Of a stretch of DNA of 64,000 nt, positions 1-8,593 are shown one piece after another. The stretch is from contig CP046864.1 in NCBI GenBank assembly GCA_039640495.1, positions 3,149,001-3,213,000 on the forward strand, read 5' to 3'. Source of the stretch: Rhodobacteraceae bacterium IMCC1335 (GTDB lineage: Bacteria > Pseudomonadota > Alphaproteobacteria > Rhodobacterales > Rhodobacteraceae). The notes under the pieces were generated by a model. That model saw only the letters and a list, made by a program, of their open reading frames with translations, was not told the DNA's origin and searched no databases. The position numbers were made by a program, and so were the translations under genes. Position 1 is the stretch's first letter. The number at the start of each line of letters is the position of its first letter.

Positions 1-1
1 T

Positions 2-307
2 GCAGCGATGGCGGATGCCACGCGGCGCAGCATTCTAACGCTTTTGCTCGAAGATGACATGGCAGTGAGCGATGTCGCCGAACCTTTCGCGATATCTTTG
101 GCGGCCGTATCCAAACATTTGGCTATTTTAACGCGCGCTGGGTTGATAAGCCAAGAAAAACGCGGCCGGGTGAAATGGTGCAAACTTGAACCAGATGCGC
201 TGCGCGCTGCCAGTATATGGTTGCAAGGGTTTGGGCAGTTTGACGCGGTAGATCTTGACCAGTTCGAACAGTTTCTCAAATCAGAATTGCCCACAAGCGA
301 TTTTTGA
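2..307 (+). CDS. ArsR-family winged-helix regulator, 5' end cut by window
   Basis: This is the C-terminal part of an ArsR/SmtB-type DNA-binding regulator. The frame is open to the first base, so the true start lies outside the window. The visible protein begins in the family's first helix (A-D-A-T-R-R-S-I-L, matching the usual ADPTRR-I-L motif). A winged helix-turn-helix follows, with the recognition helix around AAVSKHLAIL and the wing near EKRGRVKWCKL. No metal-binding CxC motif is seen, so it may belong to the non-metal ArsR group often found next to a SRPBCC/AHSA1 gene. That neighbour, if present, would be outside or absent, because the next gene is ffh. The target is unknown. The family call is firm and the role is open. 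Confidence 0.8.
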   Translation, partial: AAMADATRRSILTLLLEDDMAVSDVAEPFAISLAAVSKHLAILTRAGLISQEKRGRVKWCKLEPDALRAASIWLQGFGQFDAVDLDQFEQFLKSELPTSDF

Positions 308-482
308 CGCTTGGAAAAAGGCGCATTGTCGGCCATCCACCAACTGCATCTTGATTTGCCTAAAATTTGTTTGCTCTTCATGCGCAACCTGCAGCTTTGG
401 TTGACACTGCGGCATTTAACGATTAATGCCCTCCCAACTTATAGGAAGCGGTATACTTCCGGTCCAAGGCTTGTTCAGGATC

Positions 483-521
483 GCCCCCCGTCAGCGAGGT
501 TTCGCCCACGGGGGCAATTTT
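483..521 (+). promoter_or_regulatory. GC-rich stem-loop in the ffh leader
   Basis: The C-run at 484-489 plus GT pairs with ACGGGGG at 508-514, and G483 can pair with C515 across a one-base bulge. The hairpin is followed by AATTTT at 516-521. It lies about 60 bases upstream of the ffh start. It may terminate the upstream ArsR transcript or act as an ffh leader element. The 271-base gap between the ArsR gene and ffh shows no other gene that I can support. Confidence 0.4.
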
Positions 522-578
522 GGTTTTAGAACACGTAAAAGGACCGGCCTGAGCCGCGCAGCAATGAAGGAGCGCGCA

Positions 579-2096
579 ATGTTTGAAAACCTGTCCGAAC
601 GCCTCTCTGGTGTTTTCGATCGGCTGACCAAACAGGGTGCGTTGTCAGAAGACGACGTTAAAACTGCATTGCGCGAGGTTAGGGTTGCCCTGCTTGAAGC
701 GGATGTTTCGTTGGGCATCGCGCGTGACTTTGTGAAAGCCGTCCAAGAAAAGGCCACCGGGCAATCGGTCACAAAATCGGTGACGCCGGGCCAGCAAGTC
801 GTAAAAATCGTTCATGATGAACTGGTTCACGTGCTGGCCGGAAGCGAAGATCCCGGTGCGTTGAAAATTGACAGCGCGCCAGCCCCGATTTTAATGGTGG
901 GGTTGCAAGGCTCGGGCAAAACGACCACAACGGCAAAACTCGCAAAGCGTTTGAAAGAGAAAGACGGCAAGCGCATTTTGATGGCGTCGCTCGATGTCAA
1001 CCGCCCCGCGGCGATGGAACAATTGCAGATTTTAGGCCGGCAAATCGGTGTCGACACATTGCCGATTGTAAAGGGCGAAGATCCTGTAAAAATCGCCAAA
1101 CGCGCTAAAACACAAGCCAGTTTAGGTGGCTATGACGTTTACATATTGGACACAGCAGGCCGGTTGCATATCGATCAGGAATTGATCGCGCAAGCCGCCG
1201 CGGTGCGCGATGTTGCCCAGCCGCGCGAAACATTATTGGTTGTCGATGGCTTAACCGGTCAAGACGCTGTGAACGTGGCCACCGAATTTGATGATAAAAT
1301 TGGCGTCACGGGCGTTGTATTGACCCGCATGGATGGCGATGGCCGCGGCGGCGCCGCGCTTTCTATGCGCGCCGTTACCGGCAAACCAATCCGGTTTGTG
1401 GGCTTAGGTGAGAAAATGGAGGCGCTAGAGCTGTTCGAACCCGAACGGGTTGCGGGCCGCATTCTGGGCATGGGCGATATCGTCGCGCTGGTGGAAAAAG
1501 CCCAAGAAACGATCGAGGCTGAACAAGCCGAGCGCATGATGAAACGGTTCCAAAAGGGCCAATTCAACATGAATGATATGAAATCCCAGCTCGAACAAAT
1601 GATGAAAATGGGCGGCATCGAAAGCATCATGGGCATGATGCCGGGCATGGGCAAAATGGCCAAGCAGGCCAGCGAAGCGGGTATGGATGATAAAGTGTTC
1701 AAGCGGCAAATCGCGCTGATCAAATCCATGACCAAAAAAGAACGCGCCAATCCCCAAATTCTCCAAGCCAGCCGCAAAAAACGAATTGCCGCCGGCGCGG
1801 GTCTGGAAGTGAGCGAATTGAACAAACTGCTCAAGATGCAGCGCCAAATGGGCGATATGATGAAAAAAATGGGCAAGATGGGCAAAGGTGGCATGCTAAA
1901 GCAGGCGATGCGGGGCATGTTTGGAAAAGGCGGAATGCCGCCCGGTATGGATCCCAGCCAAATGGACCCCAAAGCTTTGGAAGCCGCAGCAAAACAAATG
2001 GGAGGTGCCGGTCTTGGGAAAATGCCCGGCGGACTGCCCGGTTTGGGGGGCGGCGCCTTGCCCCCCGGCCTCTCGGGCTTCGGGAAAAAGAAATGA
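579..2096 (+). CDS. ffh: Signal recognition particle protein Ffh (SRP54)
   Basis: Ffh is the GTPase of the signal recognition particle. It binds 4.5S RNA and signal sequences and delivers ribosomes to FtsY at the inner membrane. The protein is about 505 residues. It has an N-terminal helical bundle (MFENLSERLSGVF), a G domain with the P-loop GLQGSGKTTTTAKLA, the DTAGRLHID motif and TRMDGDGRGGAAL, and a methionine-rich M domain with a long Met/Gly/Lys tail. The reading frame is open back to 426. I chose ATG 579 because it has an AGGAG box 7 bases upstream and begins at the conserved N-terminus. It heads the row leading to rpsP and trmD. Confidence 0.97.
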   Translation: MFENLSERLSGVFDRLTKQGALSEDDVKTALREVRVALLEADVSLGIARDFVKAVQEKATGQSVTKSVTPGQQVVKIVHDELVHVLAGSEDPGALKIDSAPAPILMVGLQGSGKTTTTAKLAKRLKEKDGKRILMASLDVNRPAAMEQLQILGRQIGVDTLPIVKGEDPVKIAKRAKTQASLGGYDVYILDTAGRLHIDQELIAQAAAVRDVAQPRETLLVVDGLTGQDAVNVATEFDDKIGVTGVVLTRMDGDGRGGAALSMRAVTGKPIRFVGLGEKMEALELFEPERVAGRILGMGDIVALVEKAQETIEAEQAERMMKRFQKGQFNMNDMKSQLEQMMKMGGIESIMGMMPGMGKMAKQASEAGMDDKVFKRQIALIKSMTKKERANPQILQASRKKRIAAGAGLEVSELNKLLKMQRQMGDMMKKMGKMGKGGMLKQAMRGMFGKGGMPPGMDPSQMDPKALEAAAKQMGGAGLGKMPGGLPGLGGGALPPGLSGFGKKK

Positions 2097-2244
2097 TTTT
2101 TGCGATCCCGTCCCGTTTATTGGCACGTCTTCCGGCTTTTGAAAATCCGCAGTCGGGAAGCTACTCATTTTACAAATATTCAAACCCAGCCCTGCCTGCC
2201 CCGCAAGCTCAAACCGCAATTACCGCCCGAGCAGGAGCATCAAC

Positions 2245-2769
2245 ATGCCTCTGACCAACGCCCCTCGCCTGCACAGCGAAGAGCTTATCCTGCGCGGACC
2301 TGAATTGCAGGATGCCGAGCCGATAATTGCCTTCCTGCAAGATGAACGCCGCTCCAGAGGGTTTGGACATCTGCCCGAACGCGGCGCAGCATGGCGCTGG
2401 TTTGCGCTGAATGTGGGGCATTGGCATATTCACGGCTATGGCTATTTTACGATTGAAACCAAAGCCGGCGAGATTGCCGGTATCAGCGGCATCTGGAACC
2501 CCGAAACCTGGCCCGAGCCAGAACTTGGCTGGGTGGTTTTTGAGGGCTTTGAGGGGCGTGGTATCGCCTATGAAGCGGCCTGCCGGGCCCGCCTCTGGGC
2601 TTATGAAAATCTCGGCTTCACCACTTTGACCAGCAATATTGTGCCCGGCAATGAACGCTCTATCGCATTGGCCAAACGCATGGGCGCTTTTTTTGAGCGC
2701 AAATATTACAACTCGAATATGGGGGAAGACATGCTCTACCGCCATCCTAGCCCCGAGGCGCTGATTTGA
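2245..2769 (+). CDS. GNAT-family N-acetyltransferase (RimJ/RimL type)
   Basis: This 174-residue protein resembles the RimJ/RimL branch of GNAT acetyltransferases, which acetylate ribosomal protein N-termini or small substrates using acetyl-CoA. It opens with a typical TERLILRGPEL-like strand (SEELILRGPEL). The acetyl-CoA-binding region is degenerate (GFEGRGIAYEAA), and it is followed by the usual TSNIVPGNERSIALAKRMGA segment with the conserved Asn and Ser. ATG 2245 has a GCAGGAG box 8 bases upstream. The position between ffh and the chorismate mutase gene is one I recall from other roseobacter genomes. The substrate cannot be read from sequence. Confidence 0.88.
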   Translation: MPLTNAPRLHSEELILRGPELQDAEPIIAFLQDERRSRGFGHLPERGAAWRWFALNVGHWHIHGYGYFTIETKAGEIAGISGIWNPETWPEPELGWVVFEGFEGRGIAYEAACRARLWAYENLGFTTLTSNIVPGNERSIALAKRMGAFFERKYYNSNMGEDMLYRHPSPEALI

Positions 2770-2842
2770 TGCCGAAATATATCGTTCCAATCTGGCCGAT
2801 ATACCGGTTTCGGATTTCTATGCGCAATCTGTGGAGACCCGA

Positions 2843-3139
2843 ATGACCGATAAAGTCACATTAGCCGCCACTGTTCTGAAAGAACATCGCCAAAGTATCG
2901 ACCGGCTTGATGCTATCTTAATCTATACGCTGGGCGAACGTTTCAAGCACACCCAAGCCGTAGGTACATTAAAGGCCGAGCATGACTTGCCCCCCTCAGA
3001 TCCAACGCGCGAGGCCGCGCAGATTGCAAGGCTTGAGGATTTGGCTGTGCAGGCCGATCTCGACCCGCAATTTGCCAAGAAATTTCTGAATTTTGTTATT
3101 CAGGAAGTCATCCGACATCACCAAGAACACCAATCCTAG
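2843..3139 (+). CDS. Monofunctional chorismate mutase (AroQ class)
   Basis: Chorismate mutase converts chorismate to prephenate, the first step toward phenylalanine and tyrosine. The 98-residue, all-helical protein has the size of a stand-alone AroQ domain. It carries the expected pattern: an N-terminal helix R-x-S-I-D-R-L-D-A-I-L, then K at the GTLKAEHDL stretch, and a last helix with FLNFVIQEVIRHHQ. A GTG at 2831 is also in frame. I prefer ATG 2843 because GGAG at 2833-2836 sits 6 bases upstream. It lies 39 bases ahead of rpsP and is probably co-transcribed with it. No fused dehydratase or regulatory ACT domain is present. Confidence 0.9.
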   Translation: MTDKVTLAATVLKEHRQSIDRLDAILIYTLGERFKHTQAVGTLKAEHDLPPSDPTREAAQIARLEDLAVQADLDPQFAKKFLNFVIQEVIRHHQEHQS

Positions 3140-3178
3140 GGGCTCTGCCCCAACCGCCATTCTAAAGGAGAATATCAA

Positions 3179-3619
3179 ATGGCTATGAAAATCCGTCTTG
3201 CCCGTGGTGGCAGCAAAAAGCGCCCATTTTATCGCATTGTCGCGGCTGATAGCCGTATGCCACGCGATGGCCGCTATGTTGAAAAACTGGGCACATATAA
3301 CCCGTTGCTGCCAAAAGACAACGAAGACCGCGTGAAAATGAACCTAGAGCGGGTTCAGTATTGGATGAGCGAAGGCGCGCAGGTCACCGATCGCGTATCA
3401 AGAATGTTGGAAGCTGCCGGCGTGATTGAAAAGAAAGAGCGCAACAACCCGAAAAAAGCGGTCCCTGGTAAGAAAATGCAGGATCGTGCGGAAGAAAAAG
3501 CTGCAAAAGCCGCAGAGGCAAGCGCCGCAGTAGAAGAGGAAGAAGCGCCCGTTGATGAGGCGGAAGCCCCAGCAGAAGACAGCAGTGAGGCCCCTGCAGC
3601 TGAGGCTGTAGAAAGCTAA
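3179..3619 (+). CDS. rpsP: 30S ribosomal protein S16, with long acidic C-terminal tail
   Basis: S16 is a primary binding protein of the small ribosomal subunit. The first ~80 residues match the family closely ([40 protein letters not shown]). The protein is 146 residues, against about 80-90 in most bacteria. The extra ~60 residues are rich in Ala, Glu and Lys and look disordered. Alphaproteobacterial S16 often carries such a tail. An AAAGGAG box sits 8 bases before ATG 3179. It is followed by a small membrane peptide gene and rimM-trmD, the classic S16 operon. Confidence 0.97.
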   Translation: MAMKIRLARGGSKKRPFYRIVAADSRMPRDGRYVEKLGTYNPLLPKDNEDRVKMNLERVQYWMSEGAQVTDRVSRMLEAAGVIEKKERNNPKKAVPGKKMQDRAEEKAAKAAEASAAVEEEEAPVDEAEAPAEDSSEAPAAEAVES

Positions 3620-3637
3620 ATCGAGCAGCCTTTTTTT
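3603..3637 (+). terminator. Possible terminator or attenuator overlapping the rpsP stop
   Basis: AGGCTG (3603-3608) can pair with CAGCCT (3626-3631), and T3631-T3637 follows. The 17-base loop contains the rpsP stop codon. It could reduce read-through from rpsP into rimM-trmD. The long loop keeps confidence modest. Confidence 0.35.
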
Positions 3638-3802
3638 AGGCGCCTCTATTTCACGGCCTTGTCCATGAACTTCATTATGGGCAGGGCAACACCCATTTGC
3701 GTCACTCTCTTGTCAGATCAGGCTTCACCACCGTCTTTTAACCCAGTTCTGATGCCCACATGAGCGAAAAAATGGCCCAATTTTCGATCGCATAGATATC
3801 TG

Positions 3803-3940
3803 ATGCTTTTTCGTCCTTTTCGATTGCTGATTTTACTTGGAATTGCCTTCGTTGCTGGCATTCTATACGAGCGGGGTGAGATCAAAGCCCGTTGCGAACA
3901 CGTTGGTGGTGATATGGAAAGTGGTTTTTGTGAAAGGTAA
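3803..3940 (+). CDS. Small single-pass membrane peptide, 45 aa
   Basis: This is a 45-codon reading frame from ATG 3803 to TAA 3940. It ends three bases before the rimM ATG, so the two are probably translationally coupled. The peptide has a positively charged start (MLFRPFR), one hydrophobic stretch (residues 8-21, LLILLGIAFVAGIL), then Y-E-R-G-E and a short C-terminal part with two cysteines (Cys31 and Cys43) in a C-x11-C arrangement around GGDMESGFC. Small proteins of this layout (TM helix, ER-rich linker, C-x(n)-G-G-x-W/M...C) recur in Rhodobacteraceae as unnamed ORFs. I recognise the pattern, not a function. The C-terminal cysteines would face the periplasm if the N-terminus is inside, and could form a disulfide. 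Confidence 0.65.
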   Translation: MLFRPFRLLILLGIAFVAGILYERGEIKARCEHVGGDMESGFCER

Positions 3941-3943
3941 TCA

Positions 3944-4462
3944 ATGCCCGAACACATGATTTGCGTGGCCGCAATCGCCGGTGCCTTTGGCGTGCATGGC
4001 GACGTGCGCCTGAAAAGTTTCACCGCTATCCCCAGCGCTTTGGAAGACTATGCCCCGCTGGCAACGCAAGACAACGCGCAGAGCTTCACCGTCCATCTGA
4101 CGGGGCGAACCAAAAATGCCCTCACCGGCCGTCTATCCGGCATTACCAGCAAAGAGCAGGCTGATGCGCTGAAGGGGGTGAAACTATTCGTTCCAAGAGA
4201 CCGCCTGCCCAGCTTGCCCGATGACGAGTTTTATCACGCCGATCTGGAAGGCTTGCACGTCTTTGACAGTGGCGGTCAAGATTGGGGCCGTGTTATTACC
4301 GTACAGAACCACGGCGCCAGCGATTTACTTGAAATTCAAGGCCCCAATTTGAAAGCCAGCATCTTGCTGCCCTTCACCCGCGCTGCGGTGCCCACCGTTG
4401 ATCTGGCAAAAGGCAAGATTATCATCGATCCACCCGATGGACTTTTGCCGGATTTACCATGA
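3944..4462 (+). CDS. rimM: Ribosome maturation factor RimM
   Basis: RimM assists late assembly of the 30S subunit and binds S19 near the 16S 3' domain. The protein is 172 residues. The N-terminal barrel starts with the hallmark [21 protein letters not shown]. The C-terminal PRC-barrel domain contains the [11 protein letters not shown] motif, [17 protein letters not shown] and the [13 protein letters not shown] segment. The gene overlaps trmD by four bases (ATGA), and a peptide gene ends three bases upstream. The call is secure. Confidence 0.96.
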   Translation: MPEHMICVAAIAGAFGVHGDVRLKSFTAIPSALEDYAPLATQDNAQSFTVHLTGRTKNALTGRLSGITSKEQADALKGVKLFVPRDRLPSLPDDEFYHADLEGLHVFDSGGQDWGRVITVQNHGASDLLEIQGPNLKASILLPFTRAAVPTVDLAKGKIIIDPPDGLLPDLP

Positions 4463-5271
4463 GCCAGCAAAGCAAATCCCACGGGCGTAAATCCATCAGT
4501 GCAAATTCGCAACCGCGCGCCTTGATGACCCAATCGCCGCAGCTTGCCGGCGTTTGGACAGCGCAAATTCTCACGCTCTTTCCCGAAGCCTTTCCGGGCG
4601 TTTTGGGGGAGAGTCTGACCGGCCGCGCGTTAAAAGACGGCAAATGGGCGCTCGATACGATTGATTTGCGCCTGTTTGGGGAAGGCAAGCATAGAAATGT
4701 CGATGATACGCCCGCTGGCGGCGGCGCGGGCATGGTGCTGAAACCCAATGTTGCGGGCGCAGCGCTTGATCGGGCACTGGCTCAACAGAAAACGCCATTG
4801 CCGATGGTCTGCCTGTCGCCGCGCGGAACGCCGTTTACGCAAGCAAAGGCCCGCGCTTGGGCAAATGCTGGCGGTGTAACGATGCTATGCGGGCGCTTTG
4901 AGGGCATTGATCAGCGGGTGATTGATCATTACCAGCTGGAAGAGATTTCACTGGGCGATTTTGTCTTGACCGGTGGTGAAATCGCCGCTCAAGCGATGAT
5001 CGATGCGACGGTGCGCCTCTTACCCGATATTTTGGGCAATGAGGCCTCCATCGCCGAAGAAAGCCATATGGCGGGCTTGCTAGAGCATCCGCATTATACG
5101 AGGCCAGCGCTTTGGAACGGCCGCAGTATTCCCGATGTTTTGCAATCAGGACATCATATCAATATTGCCAAATGGCGGCAGGAGATGTCGCATCAGGTGA
5201 CCAAAGAAAAGCGCCCAGATCTTTGGGCCGCCTTTCAAAACGCGCTTGGGGAAAAAGATCCAAAAGGTTAA
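4459..5271 (+). CDS. trmD: tRNA (guanine-N1)-methyltransferase TrmD
   Basis: TrmD methylates G37 of tRNAs reading CNN codons, which prevents +1 frameshifting. The 270-residue protein shows the SPOUT trefoil-knot signature: [11 protein letters not shown] near the start, [26 protein letters not shown], the knot segment [13 protein letters not shown], and [18 protein letters not shown]. The first ~30 residues are not conserved in the family, so ATG 4525 is an alternative start. The four-base overlap with rimM favours 4459. Confidence 0.96.
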   Translation: MSQQSKSHGRKSISANSQPRALMTQSPQLAGVWTAQILTLFPEAFPGVLGESLTGRALKDGKWALDTIDLRLFGEGKHRNVDDTPAGGGAGMVLKPNVAGAALDRALAQQKTPLPMVCLSPRGTPFTQAKARAWANAGGVTMLCGRFEGIDQRVIDHYQLEEISLGDFVLTGGEIAAQAMIDATVRLLPDILGNEASIAEESHMAGLLEHPHYTRPALWNGRSIPDVLQSGHHINIAKWRQEMSHQVTKEKRPDLWAAFQNALGEKDPKG

Positions 5272-5354
5272 ACTGCCACTGATAACGCGGATTTGGGCGC
5301 ATTCGCTTTTTCTGGCAAATTGCGATGCGAAAGTTCATCGGAAAGGATCATAGC

Positions 5355-6326
5355 ATGGCAGGCTTAAACCCGGCGCATCACTCTTTGCTTAATGTGATTG
5401 GAAACACCCCTGCAATTTGGTTGGACCGATGGGTAGCCCATCACAAACTTGACGGGCGCATTCTGGCCAAGCTTGACTATTTGAACCCCGGCTTTTCCAA
5501 AAAAGACCGCGCAGCCAAAGCGATTATTGAAGCGGCCGAAAGCAGCGGCGCGTTGCAACCGGGACAATGCGTTATCGAGCTGACAAGCGGCAATATGGGC
5601 ACCGGCTTGGCCATCGTTTGCGCGCTTAAAAACTATCCCTTTGTCGCGGTTATGTCGCGCGGCAATTCGCCAGAGCGGGCGCGAATGATGCGCGCTTTAG
5701 GCGCAGAAGTCATCTTGGTCGATCAAGTGCGCGGCGCGCAGCAGGGGCAGGTTTCGGGGGCAGATCTAGCAAAGGTTGAAGAGAGGGCGGAACAATTGGT
5801 GGCAGAGCGCAACGGCTTTCGCGCAGACCAATTTCATCATCCGGCAAATCGCGGCGCGCATCTGACAACAACGGGGCCGGAACTTTGGCAGCAAAGCGGC
5901 GGGCAACTTGATGCCTTTGTCGATTTTGTTGGATCCGGGGGCACTTATGCGGGTACAATTCAGGCGCTCAAGGCGTTTAACCCTGCTTGTAAAGGCTACG
6001 TGGTCGAACCCGATGGCGCTGCGGTGCTGTCTGGCCAAGGCGCAACGCAGCCCCAGCATCCAATCCAAGGCGGGGGCTATGCCATGAAACAACTCGCCGC
6101 GCTTGCCTCTGGCGATATCGATGGCTATCTCACTGTCACCGGCAATGACGCCAAAGAGGCGACACGCGGTTTAGCCCGGCTTGAAGGGGTTTTTGCGGGC
6201 TTTTCCGCAGGCGCCAATTTGGCGGCCGCCGCCAAGCTTTTGCAACGCACGCATAAAGGCGAAACCATCGCGATTATAATATGCGATAGCGGTTTGAAAT
6301 ATCTCTCTACGGATCTGTGGGGCTAA
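5355..6326 (+). CDS. PLP-dependent cysteine synthase-family enzyme
   Basis: This is a fold-type II PLP enzyme of the cysteine synthase/cystathionine beta-synthase family, about 323 residues. The PLP lysine lies in N-P-G-F-S-K-K-D-R-A-A, equivalent to NPGGSVKDR of CysK. The substrate loop is TSGNMGTGLA instead of TSGNTGIGLA. The phosphate loop is GSGGTYAG and the late motif is GFSAGANLAAA. The departures from CysK (Phe and Lys around the lysine, Met in the TSGN loop, GF-S-A-G for GISSGA) suggest a different acceptor than O-acetylserine plus sulfide. I chose ATG 5355 because GAAAGGA lies 7 bases upstream. An in-frame ATG at 5325 has no good box. It sits between trmD and rplS but is unlikely to be a translation gene. 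Confidence 0.85.
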   Translation: MAGLNPAHHSLLNVIGNTPAIWLDRWVAHHKLDGRILAKLDYLNPGFSKKDRAAKAIIEAAESSGALQPGQCVIELTSGNMGTGLAIVCALKNYPFVAVMSRGNSPERARMMRALGAEVILVDQVRGAQQGQVSGADLAKVEERAEQLVAERNGFRADQFHHPANRGAHLTTTGPELWQQSGGQLDAFVDFVGSGGTYAGTIQALKAFNPACKGYVVEPDGAAVLSGQGATQPQHPIQGGGYAMKQLAALASGDIDGYLTVTGNDAKEATRGLARLEGVFAGFSAGANLAAAAKLLQRTHKGETIAIIICDSGLKYLSTDLWG

Positions 6327-6591
6327 GCGGCAGGCCTACCACCTCTTCGCAGCTAACTCTGCGGTGAATTACCCCTTGATCCTAACCGCAAATGGCTGTT
6401 ATACGCGCCTCGCATCCTGCGCCACGCCCGCTTTGAGCTCTGGCACCTTACCGATGCGCGGCCAAATGGCACAAACAATGATGACCGGACCCTCTGACGG
6501 GCTTATCAAATGATAGGGACCCGAGCAAAGATCAAGAGTTCTGCGGCACGCACAAGATAACGGATAAAACCGTATTAAAAAGGAGATAGCG

Positions 6592-6978
6592 ATGGATATT
6601 ATCGCTCAGATAGAGGCCGAACAGATCGCCTCACTCGGGAAGAGCATTCCCGATTTTAAAGCTGGAGACACGATTCGCGTTGGCTATCGTGTAACAGAAG
6701 GCACACGAACCAGAATTCAGAATTACGAAGGCGTCTGCATTGCCCGCAATAACGGAAAAGGTATTGCCGGATCCTTTACCGTGCGTAAGATTTCCTTCGG
6801 CGAAGGCGTTGAGCGGGTCTTTCCCCTGTTCTCGACCAATATCGACAGCATTACGGTTGTACGTCGCGGTAAAGTAAGACGCGCCAAACTGTATTACTTG
6901 CGCGAGCGCCGTGGTAAATCAGCCCGTATCGCCGAGCAAACCAACTACCGCGCGCCTTCTGCCGCGGCTGAAAGCTAA
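6592..6978 (+). CDS. rplS: 50S ribosomal protein L19
   Basis: L19 lies at the 30S-50S interface. The 128-residue protein has the family's conserved core: [22 protein letters not shown], then [32 protein letters not shown] and the [20 protein letters not shown] stretch. An AAAGGAG box lies 7 bases upstream. The 265-base gap after the PLP enzyme gene holds no gene I can see. It ends in an AT-richer leader and probably carries the rplS promoter. rpmE follows after 11 bases. Confidence 0.97.
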   Translation: MDIIAQIEAEQIASLGKSIPDFKAGDTIRVGYRVTEGTRTRIQNYEGVCIARNNGKGIAGSFTVRKISFGEGVERVFPLFSTNIDSITVVRRGKVRRAKLYYLRERRGKSARIAEQTNYRAPSAAAES

Positions 6979-6989
6979 GGAGCCGGTCT

Positions 6990-7211
6990 ATGAGAAAAGA
7001 TATTCACCCAGACTACCATTTCATCGATGTCAAAATGACAGATGGATCCGTCGTCCAAATGCGTTCAACTTGGGGCAAAGAGGGCGACACATTGGCGCTT
7101 GATATTGATCCCTCAGCGCATCCGGCATGGAATGGCGGAAGCGCACGCTTGCTTGACACAGGCGGGCGGGTCTCGAAATTTAAACAGAAATATGACGGCT
7201 TGGGCTTTTAA
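6990..7211 (+). CDS. rpmE: 50S ribosomal protein L31
   Basis: L31 is a small protein bridging the ribosomal subunits. The 73-residue sequence ([20 protein letters not shown], then [24 protein letters not shown] and [15 protein letters not shown]) matches the family well. The CxxC zinc motif of the C+ form is absent, so this is the zinc-independent type. An AAGGAG box sits just upstream. A strong terminator follows at 7241. Confidence 0.96.
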   Translation: MRKDIHPDYHFIDVKMTDGSVVQMRSTWGKEGDTLALDIDPSAHPAWNGGSARLLDTGGRVSKFKQKYDGLGF

Positions 7212-7240
7212 ACACAATATAGTCAGAACCAAAGGAAGCC

Positions 7241-7264
7241 GCCGCTTTTGCAGCGGCTTTTTTT
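7241..7264 (+). terminator. Rho-independent terminator after rpmE
   Basis: GCCGCT (7241-7246) pairs with AGCGGC (7252-7257) around a five-base loop, and seven T residues follow at 7258-7264. It lies 30 bases past the rpmE stop and ends the rplS-rpmE transcript. Confidence 0.9.
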
Positions 7265-7429
7265 ATGCCTGCAGAATGCGCCAGCCGCCCGCTTTACCCA
7301 TCTTGCTTTCTATCATAACCTGATATCCTAAGAAGACACGGTGAACCGGGCCATAATTTTTCATTCCTTCGAACCGGCCAAAAAGCAATCGAACCACTGT
7401 CTCAAACCAAGTCAAAAAGGCCGGTAACG

Positions 7430-8584
7430 ATGCTTGATGAACAGACAGACAGCCTAATCGATCAAAAGCAAAACTGTATCTGGCTGCACGCCGCCAATCG
7501 AGAGATGCTAGGAGCCACCACGCATCTGGCACAACAGATTCTGCAAAAGCATCAAAACGTTACAGTATTGCTGACCTATACTTGGGGCAATAAGCACCAG
7601 CTCACTCTGCATCCCCGCCTCTCATCGAAAATGGTCACGAATGATAGCGGCTCTACCGCGCGCAGCCTAGTGCAACGCTTCAACCCGAAAAGCTTAATAT
7701 GGCTTGGCGGAGATGTGATGCCCAAAATCATAAGCGACTTGCATAAAGAGGGCTGTAAGATGACGCTGGTCGCGGATGCTGCAGAGGCTTTAAAAACCCG
7801 ACGCTTTACCCTGTTCACACCGGCAATCGCAAAAGCAGTGCGGTTATTCTCAACATATTATGCACTTGATGCCAAAGCCGCTACATTGCTGGCCAGATTA
7901 GGGGTTGTGGCGTCAAAAATTAAGATTAATGGCCCTTTGCAGCAGGGTTATGTTTTAGAAGAAACCCACGAAGAGGATCCACCCATTGTAAAAGGGTTGG
8001 TCAGCGGGCGCCCTGCCTGGCTGGCCGTAAATGTGATGGATCGCGAGCTGAAAGCGGTCTTGCAAGCCCAGCGCGTGGTCATGCGGCAAGCCCATCGTAT
8101 GCTGTTGCTGATCGCCCTGCACCCATCCGATGAGGCTGATCAAATCCTCGCCCTTGCGCAGGGATTCGATTTGAACGCCGCGCTCTGGCAGACCGGTCTA
8201 GAGATCGGTCAAAATCTTGATGTAATCATGATCCCTGCCCAGATTGACCCGACATCATGTTTTCGTTTGGCCCCCTTATGCTTTTTAGGCCAATCCTTAT
8301 TTGAAACCGGGCAGGGTCAAAGCCCTTATCAGGCGGCGGCCTTGGGCGCCGCTATTATCGTTGGGCCATTTGTTGGCGCACATATGGCCGATTATGACCG
8401 GCTAGACGAAGCAGGCGGTCTGCGACGCGTAAACGATCCAAATGAATTGGCGACGGCCGTGTTGCAGATGAGCGGTCCAGAGCAAGCTGCGCAAACCAGC
8501 CTCGCCGCTTGGACCGTGGTATCACAAGGCGCAGAAGTCACAGATGCGCTGACAGCTCTGGCGCTGGATCAATTAGGCAGCTAA
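7430..8584 (+). CDS. waaA: Kdo transferase (WaaA/KdtA)-like glycosyltransferase
   Basis: WaaA adds 3-deoxy-D-manno-octulosonic acid from CMP-Kdo to lipid IVA on the inner face of the inner membrane. The 384-residue protein has the N-terminal glycosyltransferase half (CIWLHAANREMLGATTHLAQ, then VTVLLTYTW) and the second half ending in SPYQAAALGAAIIVGPF, where the family has an N-P-x-E-A-A-x-G-x-P-hydrophobic-hydrophobic-G-P loop. It lacks the N-terminal membrane anchor of typical KdtA and is strongly diverged. It starts at ATG 7430 with AAAAGG 9 bases upstream. lpxK follows after 9 bases, which supports a lipid A role. The function is a confident family call; catalytic competence is inferred. 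Confidence 0.82.
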   Translation: MLDEQTDSLIDQKQNCIWLHAANREMLGATTHLAQQILQKHQNVTVLLTYTWGNKHQLTLHPRLSSKMVTNDSGSTARSLVQRFNPKSLIWLGGDVMPKIISDLHKEGCKMTLVADAAEALKTRRFTLFTPAIAKAVRLFSTYYALDAKAATLLARLGVVASKIKINGPLQQGYVLEETHEEDPPIVKGLVSGRPAWLAVNVMDRELKAVLQAQRVVMRQAHRMLLLIALHPSDEADQILALAQGFDLNAALWQTGLEIGQNLDVIMIPAQIDPTSCFRLAPLCFLGQSLFETGQGQSPYQAAALGAAIIVGPFVGAHMADYDRLDEAGGLRRVNDPNELATAVLQMSGPEQAAQTSLAAWTVVSQGAEVTDALTALALDQLGS

Positions 8585-8593
8585 AAGTAAAAT

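Noticed and set aside
1259..1972. Long minus-strand frame inside ffh
   Set aside because: It is a mirror of the Met-rich ffh frame and lies fully within a certain gene.
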